Shown one piece after another: positions 62,708 through 64,000 of a stretch of 64,000 nucleotides of DNA. This DNA comes from Balanoglossus misakiensis (taxonomy: Eukaryota; Hemichordata), in assembly GCA_040954595.2 (NCBI GenBank), contig CM082591.2, positions 10,788,001 through 10,852,000 of the forward strand, in the 5' to 3' direction. The translations under genes and the position numbers were made by a program. How positions within the stretch are numbered: the first letter of the stretch is position 1; each line of letters opens with the position of its first letter. Under the pieces are notes generated by a model that did not search any database, was not told the origin of the DNA, and saw only the letters and a program-made list of their open reading frames with translations.

Positions 62708-63894
62708 AGGCTGTGTTTGGAAGCAACCATGGAAACTTTAGAACTATCTGTCGATCTACAGAGTCTAGTGGAAAACTTTCTTATGCGCATAGGCCTATCA
62801 TGTGCTCTGCGCATCACAACTGATTTTCTTAAATAACCGAGGCTGTGTTTGGAAGCATCCATGGAAATTTTAGAACTATCCGTCGATCTACCGAGTCTAT
62901 CAGAAAACTTTCTCATGCGCATAGGTCTATCGTGTGTTCTGCGCATCACAACAGATTTCCTCAAATAAACGAGGCTGTGTTTGGAAGCAACCATGGAAAT
63001 TTTAGAACTATCCGTCGATCTACTGAGTCTAGTGGAAAACTTTCTTATGCGCATAGACCTATCATGTGTTCTGCGCATCACAACAGATTTCCTTAAATAA
63101 ACGAGGCTGTGTTTGGAAGCAACCATGGAAACTTTAGAACTATCCGTCGATCGACAAAGTCTAGTGGAAAACTTTCTTATGCGCATAGACCTATCATGTG
63201 TTCTGCGCATCACAACAGAATTTTGTAAACAAACGAGGCCGTGTTTGGAAGCAACCATGGAAACTTTAGAACTATCCGTCGATCTACAGAGTCTAGAGGA
63301 AAACTTTCTTATCCTCATAGGCCTATCATGTGTTCTGCGCATCACAACAGAATTTTGTAAACAAACGAGGCTGTGTTTGGAAGCAACCATGGAAACTTTA
63401 CAACTATCCGTCGAACTACAGAGTCTAGTGGAAAACTTTGTTATGCGCATAGACCTATCATGTGTTCTGCGCATCACAACAGAATTTTGTAAACAAACGA
63501 GGCTGTGTTTGGAAGCAACCATGTAAACTTTAGAACTATCCGTCGTTCTACAGAGTCTAGAGGAAAACTTTCTTATGCGCATAGACCTATCATGTGTTCT
63601 GCGCATCACAACATAATTTTGTAAACAATTGAGGCTGTGTTTGGAAGCAACCATGGAAACTTTTGAACTATCCGTCGATCTACAGAGTCTAGTGGAAAAC
63701 TTTCTTATGCGCATAGACCTATCATGTGTTCTGCGCATCACAACAGAATTTTGTAAACAAACGAGGCTGTGTTTGGAAGCAACCATGGAAACTTTAGAAC
63801 TATCCGTCGATCTACAGAGTCTAGTGGAAAACTTTCTTATGCGCATAGACCTATCATGTGTTCTGCGCATCACAACAGAATTTTGTAAACAAAC
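62708..63894 (+). repeat. domain C block, 9 monomers less one base (1187 bp)
   Basis: It resembles the previous block but the CTACTGAGTC monomer lacks the extra T. It includes CCGTCGAACTAC near 63411, CCATGTAAAC near 63522, CAATTGAGG near 63628 and TTTTGAACTATC near 63661. Confidence 0.88.
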
Positions 63895-64000
63895 AGGCTG
63901 TGTTTGGAAGCAACCATGGAAACTTTAGAACTATCTGTCGATCTACAGAGTCTAGTGGAAAACTTTCTTATGCGCATAGGCCTATCATGTGCTCTGCGCA
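63895..64000 (+). repeat. partial domain C block at right edge
   Basis: The first 106 bases of the next CAAACAGGCTG-delimited block, with CTATCTGTCG and TGTGCTCTGCGC. The array continues beyond the window. Confidence 0.92.

Larger units (their letters stand above)
1..64000 (+). repeat. 132-bp satellite DNA array, about 484 monomers
   Basis: The whole window is a head-to-tail tandem array of a 132-bp monomer in one orientation. Counting from G of GAGGCTG as base 1, the landmarks are CCATGG at 21-26, GTCGATC at 44-50, TCTAGTGG at 58-65, ATGCGCAT at 77-84, a second TGCGCA at 102-107 and GTAAACAA at 123-130. The consensus has 41 A, 37 T, 27 G and 27 C. Register holds for 483 monomers between 97 and 63895 once 37 +1, 10 -1 and 3 +5 indels are allowed for. 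The array runs off both ends. I see no transposon, RNA gene, CRISPR array or unique spacer. By analogy with known satellites this is probably eukaryotic heterochromatin; I do not recognise the family or species. Confidence 0.98.
47399..64000 (+). repeat. satellite domain C with a 131-bp boundary monomer
   Basis: Blocks begin at a CAAACAGGCTG junction, in which the first G of the monomer is missing. The next monomer has CTATCTGTCG, TGTGCTCTGCGC and CAACTGATTT with linker AAATAACCGAGG; then comes a monomer with AAGCATCCATGG. In blocks starting at 47399, 48851, 51095, 53867 and 61520 a compensating extra T follows. In blocks starting at 57167, 59410, 60069 and 62708 that extra T is absent. TTACAAC / CTATAGAGTCCAG monomers and CGTTCTACAG / ATCCTCATAGG monomers are abundant. 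The array is still in full register at the right edge. Confidence 0.85.

Noticed and set aside
1-64000. Long ORFs as protein-coding genes (for example 34017-38897, 42866-47377 and 54086-57145 on minus)
   Set aside because: Open frames occur on both strands, follow from a monomer length divisible by three, are cut at HOR junctions, and show variant patterns that look neutral in both frames.
1-64000. CRISPR array
   Set aside because: There are no unique spacers. The whole 132-bp unit repeats and differences are scattered substitutions.
1-64000. CENP-B box in the GTGTTTGGAAGCAACC segment
   Set aside because: Only TTGGAAGC resembles the known box. The essential TTCG and CGGG parts are absent.
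1-64000. Alpha satellite or another named centromeric family
   Set aside because: The 132-bp period and sequence do not match the roughly 171-bp alpha monomer or any other family I can recall. HOR structure alone does not identify a family.
1-64000. Tandem tRNA, 5S rRNA or other RNA genes with a 132-bp period
   Set aside because: I see no A/B box arrangement, 5S internal control region or cloverleaf-type pairing in the consensus.
1-64000. Transposon or retroelement insertion within the array
   Set aside because: Register is unbroken for 483 monomers, so no foreign segment is present.
1-64000. Bacterial or phage origin (repeat-protein gene, RTX or similar)
   Set aside because: No flanking genes or ribosome binding sites were seen, the frame breaks every few hundred to a few thousand bases, and 64 kb of HOR-structured satellite is a eukaryotic pattern.

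Overview
This window is one uninterrupted satellite DNA array. It holds no gene that I can support. A 132-bp monomer (about 41% GC) repeats head to tail in a single orientation from the first base to the last, and no unique flanking sequence is reached at either end. About 484.5 monomers fit in the window. Between the 'A' of the GAGGCTG start motif at position 97 and the equivalent base at 63895 I count exactly 483 monomers, once three recurring indel classes are allowed for: 37 single-T insertions, 10 single-G deletions and 3 five-base insertions. A homogenised array tens of kilobases long with higher-order structure is typical of eukaryotic heterochromatin (centromeric, pericentromeric, subtelomeric or sex-chromosome satellite). 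I cannot name the species or the satellite family. CpG is not depleted in the consensus.

The monomers are arranged in higher-order repeat (HOR) blocks. Each block ends in a junction monomer that carries an extra T (133 bp), so block lengths are n x 132 + 1. Three domains can be told apart by their junction monomers. Domain A (1 to about 11.7 kb) uses junctions ending in ATTCGG or TTTCCTCAAATAAACG and has many TTCGAAGC monomers. Domain B (about 11.7 to 47.4 kb) has blocks opening with a TATGTGCATAGG head monomer, then a GAAAACAATCG linker and a GTGTATTTGG monomer. Its blocks are mostly 7 or 11 monomers long, with a few of 4, 12, 13 and 18. An A-like island lies inside domain B at about 36.4-41.15 kb. 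Domain C (about 47.4 to 64 kb) uses a different boundary, a 131-bp monomer lacking the first G and followed by a TGTGCTCTGCGC / AAATAACCGAGG monomer.

Several kilobase-scale neighbouring duplications share private variants (for example 13.3-16.8 with 17.4-20.9 kb, and 31.6-34.0 with 34.0-36.4 kb). They show recent unequal exchange. Very long open frames occur on both strands (up to 1626 codons on minus and 593 on plus), but they follow from a monomer length of 3 x 44 with a stop-free frame on each strand. A hand tally of common variants shows no sign of protein-level constraint in either frame. The most interesting points are the strict register with only three indel classes, the modular and additive HOR lengths, the boundary change in domain C, and a forkhead-type GTAAACAA motif in most monomers.
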